Source: Cognatiyoonia sediminum (GTDB taxonomy: Bacteria > Pseudomonadota > Alphaproteobacteria > Rhodobacterales > Rhodobacteraceae). From it: DNA of 64,000 nt. The translations under genes and the position numbers were made by a program. The notes under the pieces are model-generated. The model saw only the letters and a list, made by a program, of their open reading frames with translations, had not been told where the DNA came from and ran no database searches. This document shows positions 54,253 to 63,744 of the stretch, in pieces; position 1 is the first letter of the stretch, and each line of letters begins with the position of its first letter. The stretch covers positions 496,001 to 560,000 of the forward strand of contig NZ_FQXB01000001.1 of assembly GCF_900129845.1 (NCBI RefSeq), read 5' to 3'.

Positions 54253-55461
54253 ATGAAACGTGTCGTCATCACAGGGGCAGGGACGATCAATCCCCTTGGG
54301 CATGATGCAGCCTCGACCTTTGAAGCCATGAAGGAAGGCCGGTCCGGTATTGGAGCCTTAGACATTCGTGATGTGGACCGGCTTCAAATCCAAATCGGTG
54401 GTCAGGTGAGCGGATATGATGAAAACGCTTATTTTAACCGCCAACAAATCGCCCTCTACGATCGTTTCACACAGTTTACGTTATTATCCGCGCGACAGGC
54501 GATTGAACAGGCGGGGTTGAAGTTCACCGGCAAACTCGCTGACCGATCGGGGGTTGTGCTTGGAACCTCAGGCGGTGGCCTAAACACACAAGATGAAAAC
54601 TACCGTGTGGTTTACGAAGAGGGAAAGAACCGCGTTCATCCCTTTATTGTACCAAAACTTATGAACAACGCGGCGGCCAGTCACGTGTCCATGGAGTGGA
54701 ACCTACGCGGCCCGTCTTTCACCGTCGCAACGGCCTGTGCGTCGTCCAATCACGCGATGGGACAGGCGTTCAATATGGTCCGTAGCGGCATGGCCAAGGT
54801 GATGGTCACTGGTGGCTCTGAAAGCATGTTGTGCTTTGGTGGGATCAAGGCCTGGGAAGGCCTTCGGGTCATGTCCAAGGATGGGTGTCGACCATTCTCG
54901 GCCACGCGAAACGGGATGGTGCAGGGCGAAGGTGCAGGCATCTTTGTTTTTGAAGAATACGAACATGCCAAGGCGCGCGGGGCTGATATTTTGTGTGAAG
55001 TGGCAGGATTTGCGATGTCCTCGGACGCGGCCGACATTGTTATGCCCTCAAAACAAGGGGCAGCGCGCGCAATCCATGGTGCATTGAAGGACGGCAAGAT
55101 CGCGAAGTCCAAAGTCGGCTACATCAACGCGCATGGCACCGGAACAGCGGCAAATGACAAAACTGAATGTGCCGCCGTGGCGGATGTGTTCGGAGCTCAT
55201 GCAGATCAGTTGATGATTTCGTCGACCAAGTCGATGCACGGGCATTTGATCGGTGGCACCGGTGCAGTCGAACTTTTTGCCTGCATCATGGCATTGCGTA
55301 AAAGCGTGATCGCCCCGACGATCAACTACGAAGAAGCTGATCCGGAATGCGCTCTGGACGTAGTTCCGAACGAAGCAAGAGATGCGGAGGTCGATGTCGT
55401 ACTATCGAACGCCTTTGCGTTCGGCGGATTAAACGCCGTTCTCGCCCTTCGAAAAGTTTAG
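54253..55461 (+). CDS. Beta-ketoacyl-ACP synthase, FabF-like
   Basis: 402 residues. The catalytic triad is visible: Cys in ATACASSNHAMGQ at about 162, His in INAHGTGTAANDKTE at about 294 and His in KSMHGHLIGGTGAVE at about 331. The active-site Cys-His-His makes it a condensing enzyme of the FabF/KAS II type. It is next to an acyl carrier protein and lpxD, so it may elongate acyl chains for lipid A or another envelope lipid. The housekeeping fabF is expected elsewhere. Confidence 0.92.
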   Translation: MKRVVITGAGTINPLGHDAASTFEAMKEGRSGIGALDIRDVDRLQIQIGGQVSGYDENAYFNRQQIALYDRFTQFTLLSARQAIEQAGLKFTGKLADRSGVVLGTSGGGLNTQDENYRVVYEEGKNRVHPFIVPKLMNNAAASHVSMEWNLRGPSFTVATACASSNHAMGQAFNMVRSGMAKVMVTGGSESMLCFGGIKAWEGLRVMSKDGCRPFSATRNGMVQGEGAGIFVFEEYEHAKARGADILCEVAGFAMSSDAADIVMPSKQGAARAIHGALKDGKIAKSKVGYINAHGTGTAANDKTECAAVADVFGAHADQLMISSTKSMHGHLIGGTGAVELFACIMALRKSVIAPTINYEEADPECALDVVPNEARDAEVDVVLSNAFAFGGLNAVLALRKV

Positions 55462-55462
55462 A

Positions 55463-55478
55463 GCTACCCGAAGGTAGC
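55463..55478. terminator. Hairpin between convergent genes
   Basis: GCTACC-CGAA-GGTAGC, a 6-bp stem closing a CGAA tetraloop, begins 2 nt after the ketoacyl synthase stop. It is followed by CCTAAAAC and precedes the convergent ialB end. T-richness is low. Confidence 0.5.
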
Positions 55479-55488
55479 CCTAAAACAC

Positions 55489-56091
55489 TTAGCTGTTTTC
55501 CAGCTTATCATAAGCTGCCGTAAATCCCGACAGCGAGATTGAGAGGATCACTTCTTCATCAGGGGCCGCTGCAGGAACAATCCGCATGGTCGCTTGGTTG
55601 CCGCGCTTGAACTGATCAATCTCTTCGGCAGTAAAGCCAACACGCGCCACACAGCCCGCACTATTGCAGAACGTGAAAGGGTACCGACGCGCGGTGCCGC
55701 CATCGATGCTCAGGGTCACTTGCTCTGTCAAAAACGTCTCGAGCGGAACAACGATCGTTGCGCCTGCGGCGGCACGTTCGCCGTTTGGAATTGGGAACAG
55801 GCTCATCTCTGCGACGGAATTTCCGCTTTCATCGTTCAGCAGTTGATAAAGCTGGCAAGGATCGACGCTACCTTCTTCAGCTTTCAAACAACGCAGGGCC
55901 CAATCGCCTTCGACTGACCCAATATAAGTCTCGCCGACCTGCGGCTCGCGTGGGGCCTGAGTGACTTCTTCGCCAAGGCTTAAAGTGGATTCCGTGTTTG
56001 CAACGGCATCGTCAGTATCCTCTTGGGCAAAGGCGAATGATCCAGCAAACACCGCTGTTGTTGCGACTGCTACAATTGTTTTCTTGAACAT
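55489..56091 (-). CDS. ialB: Invasion-associated locus B family protein
   Basis: 200 residues with a signal peptide (about 22 residues). The mature part matches the IalB family: VGETYIGSVEGDWALRCLKAEEG, then paired cysteines (PCQLYQLL and FTFCNSAGCVARVGF). Bartonella IalB aids erythrocyte invasion, but free-living alphaproteobacteria have many paralogues of unknown role in the periplasm or outer membrane. Confidence 0.88.
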   Translation of the reverse strand: MFKKTIVAVATTAVFAGSFAFAQEDTDDAVANTESTLSLGEEVTQAPREPQVGETYIGSVEGDWALRCLKAEEGSVDPCQLYQLLNDESGNSVAEMSLFPIPNGERAAAGATIVVPLETFLTEQVTLSIDGGTARRYPFTFCNSAGCVARVGFTAEEIDQFKRGNQATMRIVPAAAPDEEVILSISLSGFTAAYDKLENS

Positions 56092-56184
56092 AGATTGCTC
56101 CGATTTTTGTCGGGTTGATCCGTATCACGCGCTCAAAGGACTGTCAGCGCAAAAAATCGCCGGTGAGTTCACAATCGCCGAATG

Positions 56185-56214
56185 AAAAAAGGGTCCTACA
56201 GAAGGACCCCTTTT
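56185..56214 (-). terminator. Terminator in the ialB-herA intergenic region
   Basis: GGGTCC (56191-56196) pairs with GGACCC (56204-56209), and on the minus strand six T follow (56190-56185). It sits upstream of both annotated neighbours, so it must end some other transcript; see the candidate RNA here. Confidence 0.75.
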
Positions 56215-56246
56215 CCAATTCTCCCTGTCGGACATTGCCGACTATT
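56185..56246 (-). ncRNA. Candidate small RNA, about 60 nt
   Basis: On the minus strand, a promoter-like pair (56281-56253) is followed by a hairpin GTCGG-CAATGT-CCGAC (56242-56227), a single-stranded stretch AGGGAGAATTGGAAA, and then an intrinsic terminator with a T run. Promoter, stem and terminator in the right order and spacing argue for a real transcript. I know no match; target pairing through the GGGAGAA stretch is a guess. Confidence 0.5.
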
Positions 56247-56252
56247 GGCGAA

Positions 56253-56281
56253 AAACTAGAAAACATATTCCTTCACGTCAA
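56253..56281 (-). promoter_or_regulatory. Predicted promoter of the candidate small RNA
   Basis: On the minus strand TTGACG (56281-56276) and TAGTTT (56258-56253) are 17 nt apart. The -35 is a near-perfect match; the -10 is weak. Confidence 0.45.
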
Positions 56282-56406
56282 CAGCTAAGTCAGGGGAAAA
56301 GTGTTCTTAAGCAACGAACTACATGAACATGCTGATCTGCGGCCAATTGCACTGGCGTCATTCATTTTTGAATGTATCGTCAGCGAGACAGTTTTCGGGG
56401 GACGAC

Positions 56407-57945
56407 ATGGCAGATTCAATCTTTGTAGGTGGCGGTGCAGAGGGCTACGCTACACCGCAACATCTCAGGCTGGATAAGTCAAATCGTCATGGACTGATTG
56501 CCGGAGCCACAGGGACGGGTAAGACCGTGACCCTACAGATTTTGGCAGAGGGGTTTTCGGCCAACGGCATTCCGGTGTTTCTCTCTGATGTCAAAGGAGA
56601 CCTTTCGGGTCTAGCTGCGTCAGGGACAGAGACGTTTAAGCTGCACGATGCATTCACAAAGCGCGCGAAGACCATCGGCCTGGATCTGGACTACTCTGGC
56701 TTCCCTGTCACTTTCTGGGATCTATTTGGCGAGCAAGGCCATCCCATTCGCACCACCGTGGCTGAGATGGGGCCATTGCTTTTGTCACGGTTGCTGGAAC
56801 TCACCGACGTTCAAGAAGGTGTTTTGAACGTCGCGTTCCGCGTGGCAGACGAAGAGGGCTTGCCGCTGCTTGATTTGAAAGACCTGCAAGCAATGCTGGT
56901 TTGGGTTGGGCAAAACGCAAAGGATTTGTCGCTGAGATACGGCAATGTCAGCGCGTCTTCGGTTGGCGCAATTCAGCGGCAGCTTTTGGTGCTTGAGAAC
57001 CAAGGCGGGACATCGTTGTTCGGAGAACCTGCGTTAGACCTATCGGACATCATTCGGTGCAATGACGATGGTCGCGGGGCGATCAACATTCTTGCTTCTG
57101 ACAAGCTGATGGGAAGCCCTCGGCTCTATGCGACTTTCCTGTTGTGGCTGTTGTCTGAGTTGTTCGAAGAACTGCCTGAAGTTGGTAATCCCGATAAACC
57201 GAAATTAGTATTCTTCTTTGATGAAGCGCATTTGCTTTTTGACGATGCACCCAAAGCGCTCGTGGATAAAGTTGAACAGGTTGCTCGGCTCATTCGCTCA
57301 AAGGGTGTTGGCGTATTCTTCGTGACACAGAACCCTGCTGATGTTCCTGAAGATGTCTTGGGACAACTCGGTAATCGCATTCAACACGCGTTGCGCGCGT
57401 TCACAGCAAAAGACCGCAAAGAACTAAAACAAGCGGCTGAGACATACCGCGAAAATCCCGCCTTCGATACGTCGGAGGCCATTCAAGAGGTGGGAACGGG
57501 CGAGGCGGTTACGTCATTTTTGGATGACGACGGCATTCCGTCGATTGTGGAACGCACGCTTATTCGCCCTCCTTCGTCGCAACTTGGGCCGCTTGATAGC
57601 ATCTCCAGAGCTGCGATCATGCGAGCGTCACCGATGGCCGGGAAATACGACGAACGCTTGGATCATGAAAGCGCTTTTGAGCTGCTAAAGGAGCGCGCCA
57701 ATCAAGCGGCGGAGGCGGCTGAAAAGGCGGAGGCGGAAGAAGAGGCTGCAGAAGCGGAACTACGCGAATTTAAAAAGGCCCGTCGATATAACGGCTCGCA
57801 AGTCGGGCGGTCCTCATCTCGAAAATCCTCTTCCCCAGATAGCCTGAGCGACGCATTGACTCAAGCAGTTGTTAAGGAGCTCGGGGGCACAACTGGTCGC
57901 CGTCTTGTTCGTGGGCTATTGGGTGGATTGTTTAAGGGGCGGTGA
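56407..57945 (+). CDS. HerA-like ATPase (DUF853 family)
   Basis: 512 residues from ATG 56407. It has Walker [11 protein letters not shown] near 36, [14 protein letters not shown] near 270 as Walker B, and a later [15 protein letters not shown] sensor. This matches the helicase HerA-like DUF853 proteins (YjgR family), ring-shaped ATPases of unclear function in bacteria. A charged Glu/Ala coiled coil and a basic-Ser tail form the C-terminus. No nurA-like nuclease lies beside it. Confidence 0.9.
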   Translation: MADSIFVGGGAEGYATPQHLRLDKSNRHGLIAGATGTGKTVTLQILAEGFSANGIPVFLSDVKGDLSGLAASGTETFKLHDAFTKRAKTIGLDLDYSGFPVTFWDLFGEQGHPIRTTVAEMGPLLLSRLLELTDVQEGVLNVAFRVADEEGLPLLDLKDLQAMLVWVGQNAKDLSLRYGNVSASSVGAIQRQLLVLENQGGTSLFGEPALDLSDIIRCNDDGRGAINILASDKLMGSPRLYATFLLWLLSELFEELPEVGNPDKPKLVFFFDEAHLLFDDAPKALVDKVEQVARLIRSKGVGVFFVTQNPADVPEDVLGQLGNRIQHALRAFTAKDRKELKQAAETYRENPAFDTSEAIQEVGTGEAVTSFLDDDGIPSIVERTLIRPPSSQLGPLDSISRAAIMRASPMAGKYDERLDHESAFELLKERANQAAEAAEKAEAEEEAAEAELREFKKARRYNGSQVGRSSSRKSSSPDSLSDALTQAVVKELGGTTGRRLVRGLLGGLFKGR

Positions 57946-57952
57946 CGCCCCT
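57935..57952. terminator. Hairpin between herA-like gene and the CNNM gene
   Basis: AGGGGCG (57935-57941) pairs with CGCCCCT (57946-57952) around GTGA, overlapping the stop of the ATPase gene. Both convergent genes end here. Confidence 0.5.
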
Positions 57953-59228
57953 ATAGTTTACGAATTTTGAGTTGAGAAATCCTGTTTTGATCCTTCTCAA
58001 CGACTTCAAACCTAAACCCATGGAAAGAAAATACCTGTCCTTCCAGCGGGATCATCTGTGCTTCGTGAATGACCAATCCTGCGACTGTATTGGCTTCTTC
58101 ATCGGGCAGCGACCAGTCGTGAGCACGATTCAGATCGCGAATGGTCATCGCGCCTTCGACAAGGAAGGCCCCGTCGCCTGTCGCTTCGATAAGGTCTTCC
58201 TCATCGCTGTCGAATTCATCGGTGATCTCACCAACGATTTCTTCAAGAATATCTTCGAGCGTGATCAGCCCTTGAAGTGAGCCATATTCGTCAACCACCA
58301 GCGCAAAGTGCGTTTGGCGGCGCAGAAAATTCCGCATTTGATCGTCGAGCGTCGTCGTCTCGGGGATAAAGTAGGGAGGTTTCGCGACCTCAAGAATGTC
58401 GAACTCGGATGAAGCGCCATTGTGTGTTGCACGCAGAAGGTCTTTCGCGTGGATCACACCGACGATGTTTTCAGGGTCATCCTGAAAAACTGGTAGGCGC
58501 GTGTATTTGCTCTCCAACACCTGCTTCAAGATTGCATCTCTGCCTTGCGCAACGTCGATCATTTCAATGCCAGAACGATGCAGCATGACCTCTTCAACTT
58601 CGCGGTCGCTCAAATCAAGCGCGCCAAGAATGCGGTCACGGTCTTCTTTCTCAACCACGCCCTCTGAATGGCCAAGTTGTAACGCTCCTGCGATCTCTTC
58701 GCGTACAGCTAGAATGTTGCTATTTGGATCGATCTCGACACCAAATATTCGCAAGACTCCACGCACCAACAGTCGCACGGCAGATACGATCGGCGAGAAC
58801 ACAAACACAACAACGCTGATCGGACCGGCTACGCGAGAGGCCACCTGTTCTGGGTTTGTGATGGCATAGGTCTTTGGCAGAACTTCAGCGAAAATCAGGA
58901 CTAACAGGGTCATGATCAAAGTCGCTGCCGCAACACCGTTTTGACCAAAAACTTTGGTCAAGACAGCCGTTGCAAGCGAAGTGGCGAGAATATTGACGAC
59001 GTTATTGCCCAAAAGTACAGAACCGATAAGACGTTCATTGTCTTCGGTTATGTCCAAGGCGCGCTGTGCACCCCGGCCACCTTTATCGGCAGTTGCCCGC
59101 AACTTGCCGCGAGATGCGGCAGTGAGGGCGGTTTCTGACCCAGAAAAGAAGCCGGATAAAACAAGAAGGACTGCGATGGCTCCAGCGGAAACCCAAAAGG
59201 CAGCATCAAAAGCGGTGGTATCAATCAT
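57951..59228 (-). CDS. CNNM/CorC-type transporter with CBS domains (hemolysin family)
   Basis: 425 residues. A CNNM membrane domain (about 1-190: FFSGSETALTAASRGKL, GNNVVNILATSLATAVL) is followed by two CBS domains (about 205-330) and a CorC/HlyC C-terminal domain. Such proteins are linked to magnesium or cobalt efflux. It is not a true hemolysin, in spite of the family name. Confidence 0.9.
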   Translation of the reverse strand: MIDTTAFDAAFWVSAGAIAVLLVLSGFFSGSETALTAASRGKLRATADKGGRGAQRALDITEDNERLIGSVLLGNNVVNILATSLATAVLTKVFGQNGVAAATLIMTLLVLIFAEVLPKTYAITNPEQVASRVAGPISVVVFVFSPIVSAVRLLVRGVLRIFGVEIDPNSNILAVREEIAGALQLGHSEGVVEKEDRDRILGALDLSDREVEEVMLHRSGIEMIDVAQGRDAILKQVLESKYTRLPVFQDDPENIVGVIHAKDLLRATHNGASSEFDILEVAKPPYFIPETTTLDDQMRNFLRRQTHFALVVDEYGSLQGLITLEDILEEIVGEITDEFDSDEEDLIEATGDGAFLVEGAMTIRDLNRAHDWSLPDEEANTVAGLVIHEAQMIPLEGQVFSFHGFRFEVVEKDQNRISQLKIRKL

Positions 59229-59263
59229 TTGATTTCAGTGAATAGGGGCAGCAGCGTCGGCGA

Positions 59264-60205
59264 TCAAGATTTCTTATTGGAGAGTGGGTGATGGTTCATC
59301 ACGAGTTCTGTCAGTCTTTCATCCAGCACATGGGTGTAAATCTCTGTCGTCGCAACGTCTGCATGGCCTAACATAGTCTGAATCGCCCTTAAGTCAGCAC
59401 CACCTGCCAAAAGGTGGGTTGCAAAGGCGTGGCGTAGTGTATGTGGGGTGACCTTTTCAGGTGAAACACCTGCCTTAACTGCGATTTCTTTAATCAAACC
59501 AAAGAACCGATGACGCGTTAGGTGACCCAGCTTGCCGCGACTTGGGAAGAGGAATTTTGACTCAGGGATGCCTTTGTATCTTTTTTCGGTTTCCTTTTCG
59601 TCGCGTTCTACAATGTACGCCGCTAAGGCGTCTCGGGCCGGAGGCGATAGGGGTACCATCCGTTCCTTGCCGCCTTTTCCTTTCACTAACAGCATGCGCG
59701 GGTCGCCGCGCGCAGCAGACACCGGGAGTTCAACAAGCTCCGACACCCGCATCCCAGTCGCATATAAAAGCTCCATCAGGCATGTGTTCCGCAAACTCGC
59801 AATGCCACAGTCTCGTGCGGCTGCGAGAAGCGCTTCGACTTCTTCCACTGATAAGGTTTTCGGGAGCGATTTGGCTTTCTTCGGCCCCTTAATCTGCATC
59901 GCGGGATTGTCGTCCCGCAGCCCTTCTTCAAAGGCAAAACGAAAGAGTTGCTTGATGGCTGACAAGCGTCTTGCTCGGGTCGACGCAGATAGACCCTCGG
60001 CGTCGCATTCGATCAAATATCCTTCGATGTTGTCTTGCGTGACAGTGGCGAAGTGCAACGACTTACGTTCTAGCCAATCTGAAAAATTCGCCAAATCTCG
60101 ACCATAGGCTAGACGTGTGTTTGTTGCCGCGTCCAATTCAGCAGCTTGGGCCTCCAAAAATCCTTGGATCCAATGCGACATTGGCTGTTCTGAACTGGAT
60201 GTCAA
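59264..60205 (-). CDS. xerD: Site-specific tyrosine recombinase XerD
   Basis: 313 residues. The catalytic residues are seen: Arg in ATGMRVSELVEL near 160, HTLRHAFATHLL near 255 (His and Arg), and Tyr in TTEIYTHV near 290. With XerC it resolves chromosome dimers at dif under FtsK control. The start at 60205 overlaps the end of the upstream gene (ATGA). A second ATG 24 nt further in is possible. Its stop is 35 nt from the start of the CNNM gene. Confidence 0.93.
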   Translation of the reverse strand: MTSSSEQPMSHWIQGFLEAQAAELDAATNTRLAYGRDLANFSDWLERKSLHFATVTQDNIEGYLIECDAEGLSASTRARRLSAIKQLFRFAFEEGLRDDNPAMQIKGPKKAKSLPKTLSVEEVEALLAAARDCGIASLRNTCLMELLYATGMRVSELVELPVSAARGDPRMLLVKGKGGKERMVPLSPPARDALAAYIVERDEKETEKRYKGIPESKFLFPSRGKLGHLTRHRFFGLIKEIAVKAGVSPEKVTPHTLRHAFATHLLAGGADLRAIQTMLGHADVATTEIYTHVLDERLTELVMNHHPLSNKKS

Positions 60206-61722
60206 AGGCGCTCCATTAGCAAAAATTGCAAGCTGGCCTTTCGTGCGATGTCTTCCAGGCCAACGGCTCGAAGAATTGTAATCGCATCGCGCATCGCATT
60301 CAAATCCCCATCAAGCCCGCCTTCGGTCAGGTGAATGGCTTCCAAGATGGCTTCGCCGGTTCGGCCATCGTCCAATAAGGTTTGAACGCTTTGCGGGGGT
60401 GTCGCGCCGTTGAACGCCGCTTGAATAGCGAGGCGGCGAGGTTCTGTTGCACGAACTTCTTGAGGCCGTCCTTGAGCAACTGCGACAAGGAACGGATCAA
60501 CATTCACGCCACTCATGTCCAACTCAGAACCGGGACTAAGCAACATCATCGTCGCAGCAATCTCCGCAGCTTCGCCAGTCAAATCGTATTCGCTTACCTC
60601 ATTTGAATAGATCTCTGAAAATAACGCCTCCGCACCCATTTCTTTAGCGCTTTCGAAGGCGGATGGGAGAGCCGCTCCAACAGCGTCTGTTCGTTCCGAG
60701 TCGAGCGCGGCTTGAAGTGCCTGCAAAGCGGCCACTTTGTCCCAAACTCCTCCCGACGCAGATGGGCGTCTCGTAGTAAACAGGGCCTTCATGACATTCG
60801 GTTCAATTGCACCGTTCCGCGCCAGCCTTTCTGCGGCATCTAGCTGGGTTTTCCACCCATTGATCGATCTCAAATCAGCGTGCGCGAAGGCCAAGGGCAG
60901 TTCTACTGTGCTTAGGCTTTCCCCCACAGCTTCTCGAATTCGGAAAATCAGGGGCGTTACCCGATCTGGTTCCGGCAATTCTAAGCTGTGGTCAAAGATT
61001 TCGGGATCAAGAAATAGACTAAACAACAAATCATCGTCATCTGAGATATCCCCAAGAGCACGCCTCGTATTGAGAGTTAGTGCAGCAGCGGGCCAATCAC
61101 CTTCTCTCGCGAGGCAATAAATGCGAGCGGCATAGGATGGAGCAACTTTCGACCCTTGGCTGAGTGAACGGCACGCCTTGTCCTCAGTTCCGGTGAGTAA
61201 AGAAACGTCGAATTGGCGGCGGAAAATCTCTGGCGTGTTGAGGTCAGTTGCATCCAATAGAGCCCCAGCTTCTTCAAGGCGCCCTAGTTCCAACAATTTA
61301 TCGACCCTAGACAGGAAAAACCGTCCTTGCGGCGTCGCGCCGAAAGGGGGATCGGATTGTATAAGCAGCAAAGTGACCAACAAATCCTGAAGAACCGGGA
61401 TTTTTGGATCCGGCAAGTCAGAAACAAGCTCTACAAGAGAGGTTTCTTCGCTCAGCGACCACATCGAATTCGGCAAGCCGAGGGTCGCCGAAGAAAACAG
61501 TCCAACTGCGTCGGGTGTCGGCATATCAAGTTGGGTCACAAGGACATCGGGAGGACGCGCACTCGTGGCAGTCGGTGGTTCTAAGCCACGATCGCCCAAT
61601 GCCTGTTCGTCCGTCACACTATCGGACAGCCAATCAATTACCGAGAGCGGTTCGTTTGCTTGAGCGAACAGGGCTGTTGGCGCAATTGCAAGAAAACAAA
61701 GGGCCGACAATAACTGGCGCAC
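60202..61722 (-). CDS. Periplasmic protein of unknown function, 506 residues
   Basis: A signal peptide (about 20 residues, ending LFAQA) is followed by an all-helical, Leu/Ala/Asp-rich protein that looks like a helical-repeat (TPR/Sel1-like) scaffold: KLLELGRLEEAGALLDAT, IYCLAREGDWPAAAL. I know no named family. The start is GTG at 61722, sharing a base with the stop of a 50-residue membrane protein, and the end overlaps xerD by 4 nt. The gene order is likely conserved in roseobacters. Confidence 0.75.
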   Translation of the reverse strand: MRQLLSALCFLAIAPTALFAQANEPLSVIDWLSDSVTDEQALGDRGLEPPTATSARPPDVLVTQLDMPTPDAVGLFSSATLGLPNSMWSLSEETSLVELVSDLPDPKIPVLQDLLVTLLLIQSDPPFGATPQGRFFLSRVDKLLELGRLEEAGALLDATDLNTPEIFRRQFDVSLLTGTEDKACRSLSQGSKVAPSYAARIYCLAREGDWPAAALTLNTRRALGDISDDDDLLFSLFLDPEIFDHSLELPEPDRVTPLIFRIREAVGESLSTVELPLAFAHADLRSINGWKTQLDAAERLARNGAIEPNVMKALFTTRRPSASGGVWDKVAALQALQAALDSERTDAVGAALPSAFESAKEMGAEALFSEIYSNEVSEYDLTGEAAEIAATMMLLSPGSELDMSGVNVDPFLVAVAQGRPQEVRATEPRRLAIQAAFNGATPPQSVQTLLDDGRTGEAILEAIHLTEGGLDGDLNAMRDAITILRAVGLEDIARKASLQFLLMERL

Positions 61723-61874
61723 TATTCGGTCTCCAACACCACGGGTTCGCTCACCTCAGCTGTGGGAGGCGCAAAATCAGCCGGGAAGAATATGGGACCC
61801 ATATAGGCATATGCAATCAAACCGGCCACAGCCAACACACTCAAAAAAAACAGTACTTTTATGAGTCGCCACAT
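61722..61874 (-). CDS. Small single-pass membrane protein, 50 residues
   Basis: From ATG 61874: MWRLIKVLFFLSVLAVAGLI is a membrane segment, followed by a Pro/Ala-rich tail (FFPADFAPPTAEVSEP). It is below a 60-codon cut-off. Its TAG shares a base with the GTG start of the 506-residue gene (TAGTG), so it heads the operon that includes xerD. Divergent from aroK. Unknown function. Confidence 0.7.
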   Translation of the reverse strand: MWRLIKVLFFLSVLAVAGLIAYAYMGPIFFPADFAPPTAEVSEPVVLETE

Positions 61875-62022
61875 TCGACATGCCCCAATCTTCTTTCTGC
61901 CCGTATCACGGCTGTTCCGCCGCTTTTGTCATCTTTATATATGGCCTTTTTCTGAAGTTCACGGCATTGAGTAAAAGATTTTTTCATTAGGCGATGTGCA
62001 GCCTAGATCCGGGGCGGTGAAG

Positions 62023-62595
62023 ATGAACTCAGATCATGCGATCTCAAGTGCTTATCGCTTAAAGCGATCCGTTGTGCTTGTGGGCATGATGGGGTCCGGA
62101 AAATCTGCCATTGGACGGGCGTTGTCCGAAAAATTGTGTGTTCCGTTTCTGGACAGTGATGCGGCAATCGAGGCTGCTGCAAACGCGACAATCGCTGAAA
62201 TTTTTGCCCGCGATGGAGAAGCCTTTTTCCGAGAACGGGAAACCGAAGTGATCGCGCGACTTTTGTCTGGTGAACCTTGCATCCTGTCAACTGGCGGTGG
62301 TGCGTTTCTGGCAGAACGCAATAGAGCATTGATTGATGAGAAGGGCGCGTCCGTTTGGCTCGACGCTGATCTGAAGCTTCTTTGGGAGCGTGTGCGCCAT
62401 AAAGACACGCGGCCACTTCTGCGGACGGACAACCCATTTCAAACGCTTTCTGACATTTTCGATGTGCGGCAACCGATCTACCAATTGGCTCAACTCCGCG
62501 TAGACGTTCAACCGGGCGCGTCCATTGACGAAACAACTCAGCGGACCATCGAGGTCTTGCTCAGCGAAGATCATATCTTGGAGCTGATCACATGA
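62023..62595 (+). CDS. aroK: Shikimate kinase
   Basis: 190 residues from ATG 62023. It has Walker A GMMGSGKSAIG near 21 and the shikimate-binding DSDAAIEA and FRERETEVIARL. It phosphorylates shikimate in aromatic amino acid synthesis. The stop overlaps aroB by 4 nt (ATGA); the pair is the standard arrangement. Confidence 0.96.
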   Translation: MNSDHAISSAYRLKRSVVLVGMMGSGKSAIGRALSEKLCVPFLDSDAAIEAAANATIAEIFARDGEAFFRERETEVIARLLSGEPCILSTGGGAFLAERNRALIDEKGASVWLDADLKLLWERVRHKDTRPLLRTDNPFQTLSDIFDVRQPIYQLAQLRVDVQPGASIDETTQRTIEVLLSEDHILELIT

Positions 62596-63704
62596 CCGAA
62601 ACCGTACGCGTCAATCTCCCAAACCGCGAATACGATATCATTATTGGCGATGGTGTTTTGCAAAGCGCGGGAGACCGGATCGCCGCAATGGGTGGCCGCA
62701 AGCAAATTGCGATCATCACGGATGAGACAGTCGCGGGCCACCATCTTGATGGCTTGCAATCCAGTCTCGCCAGCGCGGGCTTGACGTTTGACGTGTTGCG
62801 CTTGCCAGCAGGCGAGAAAACCAAAGGCTGGGCGCATTTGGAACAGAGCGTCGAGTGGTTGCTAGAGCAGAAAGTCGAGCGTGGCGATGTCATTATCGCC
62901 TTCGGCGGCGGGGTTATTGGCGATTTGGTCGGCTTTGCGGCTGCCATTCTTCGGCGGGGCGTAAGGTTTGTACAGATCCCGACGACATTGCTGGCGCAGG
63001 TCGACAGTTCGGTCGGAGGGAAAACCGCGATCAATTCGGCGTCGGGTAAGAACCTCATCGGCGCGTTTCATCAACCGAGCTTGGTTCTCGCCGATACCGC
63101 ACTGCTTTCGACTCTGTCGCAGCGAGATTTCCTCGCCGGATACGGCGAGGTGGTCAAATACGGGCTTCTTGGGGACGCGGATTTCTTTGAGTGGTTGGAA
63201 ACCAATGCCGACGCTATCGCCAACCGGGAGATGGACGCCCTGATTTATGCGGTGAAACGCAGCTGCGAAATGAAGGCTGACATAGTTGAGCGTGACGAGA
63301 CGGAGCAGGGCGACCGTGCGCTTTTGAACCTTGGTCATACGTTTTGTCATGCCTTGGAGGCTGCGACGGGATATTCAAATAGGCTTTTGCACGGTGAAGG
63401 AGTCGTGGTTGGATGCGGCCTTGCGTTTGAACTTTCGGCGCGTCTCGGACTTTGCAGCCAGGAAGACCCAAGCCGCGTTCGTGCCCATCTCAAAGCGATG
63501 GGTATGAAAGTGGATGTGTCGGATATCGACGGAGATTTACCCAGCGCAGAAGCGCTTCTTGATTTGATGGGTCAGGACAAAAAAGTCGTCGCTGGTACGC
63601 TCAGATTCATTCTTGCGCGGGGAATTGGAGACGCCTTCATTACGTCTGACGTACCCCGCGACGCGGTATTGTCCGTTTTGTCAGACGCTTTGGATATGCG
63701 CTAA
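62592..63704 (+). CDS. aroB: 3-dehydroquinate synthase
   Basis: 370 residues. It contains the NAD-binding FGGGVIGDLVGFAAAIL near 103 and zinc ligands in GYGEVVKYGLLGD near 180 and NLGHTFCHALE near 245. AroB converts DAHP to 3-dehydroquinate, the second step of the shikimate pathway. The start overlaps the aroK stop. Confidence 0.97.
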   Translation: MTETVRVNLPNREYDIIIGDGVLQSAGDRIAAMGGRKQIAIITDETVAGHHLDGLQSSLASAGLTFDVLRLPAGEKTKGWAHLEQSVEWLLEQKVERGDVIIAFGGGVIGDLVGFAAAILRRGVRFVQIPTTLLAQVDSSVGGKTAINSASGKNLIGAFHQPSLVLADTALLSTLSQRDFLAGYGEVVKYGLLGDADFFEWLETNADAIANREMDALIYAVKRSCEMKADIVERDETEQGDRALLNLGHTFCHALEAATGYSNRLLHGEGVVVGCGLAFELSARLGLCSQEDPSRVRAHLKAMGMKVDVSDIDGDLPSAEALLDLMGQDKKVVAGTLRFILARGIGDAFITSDVPRDAVLSVLSDALDMR

Positions 63705-63744
63705 CGGCGCCGACTGAGCCAATGCCCGATCGACGCCCTAGGTC

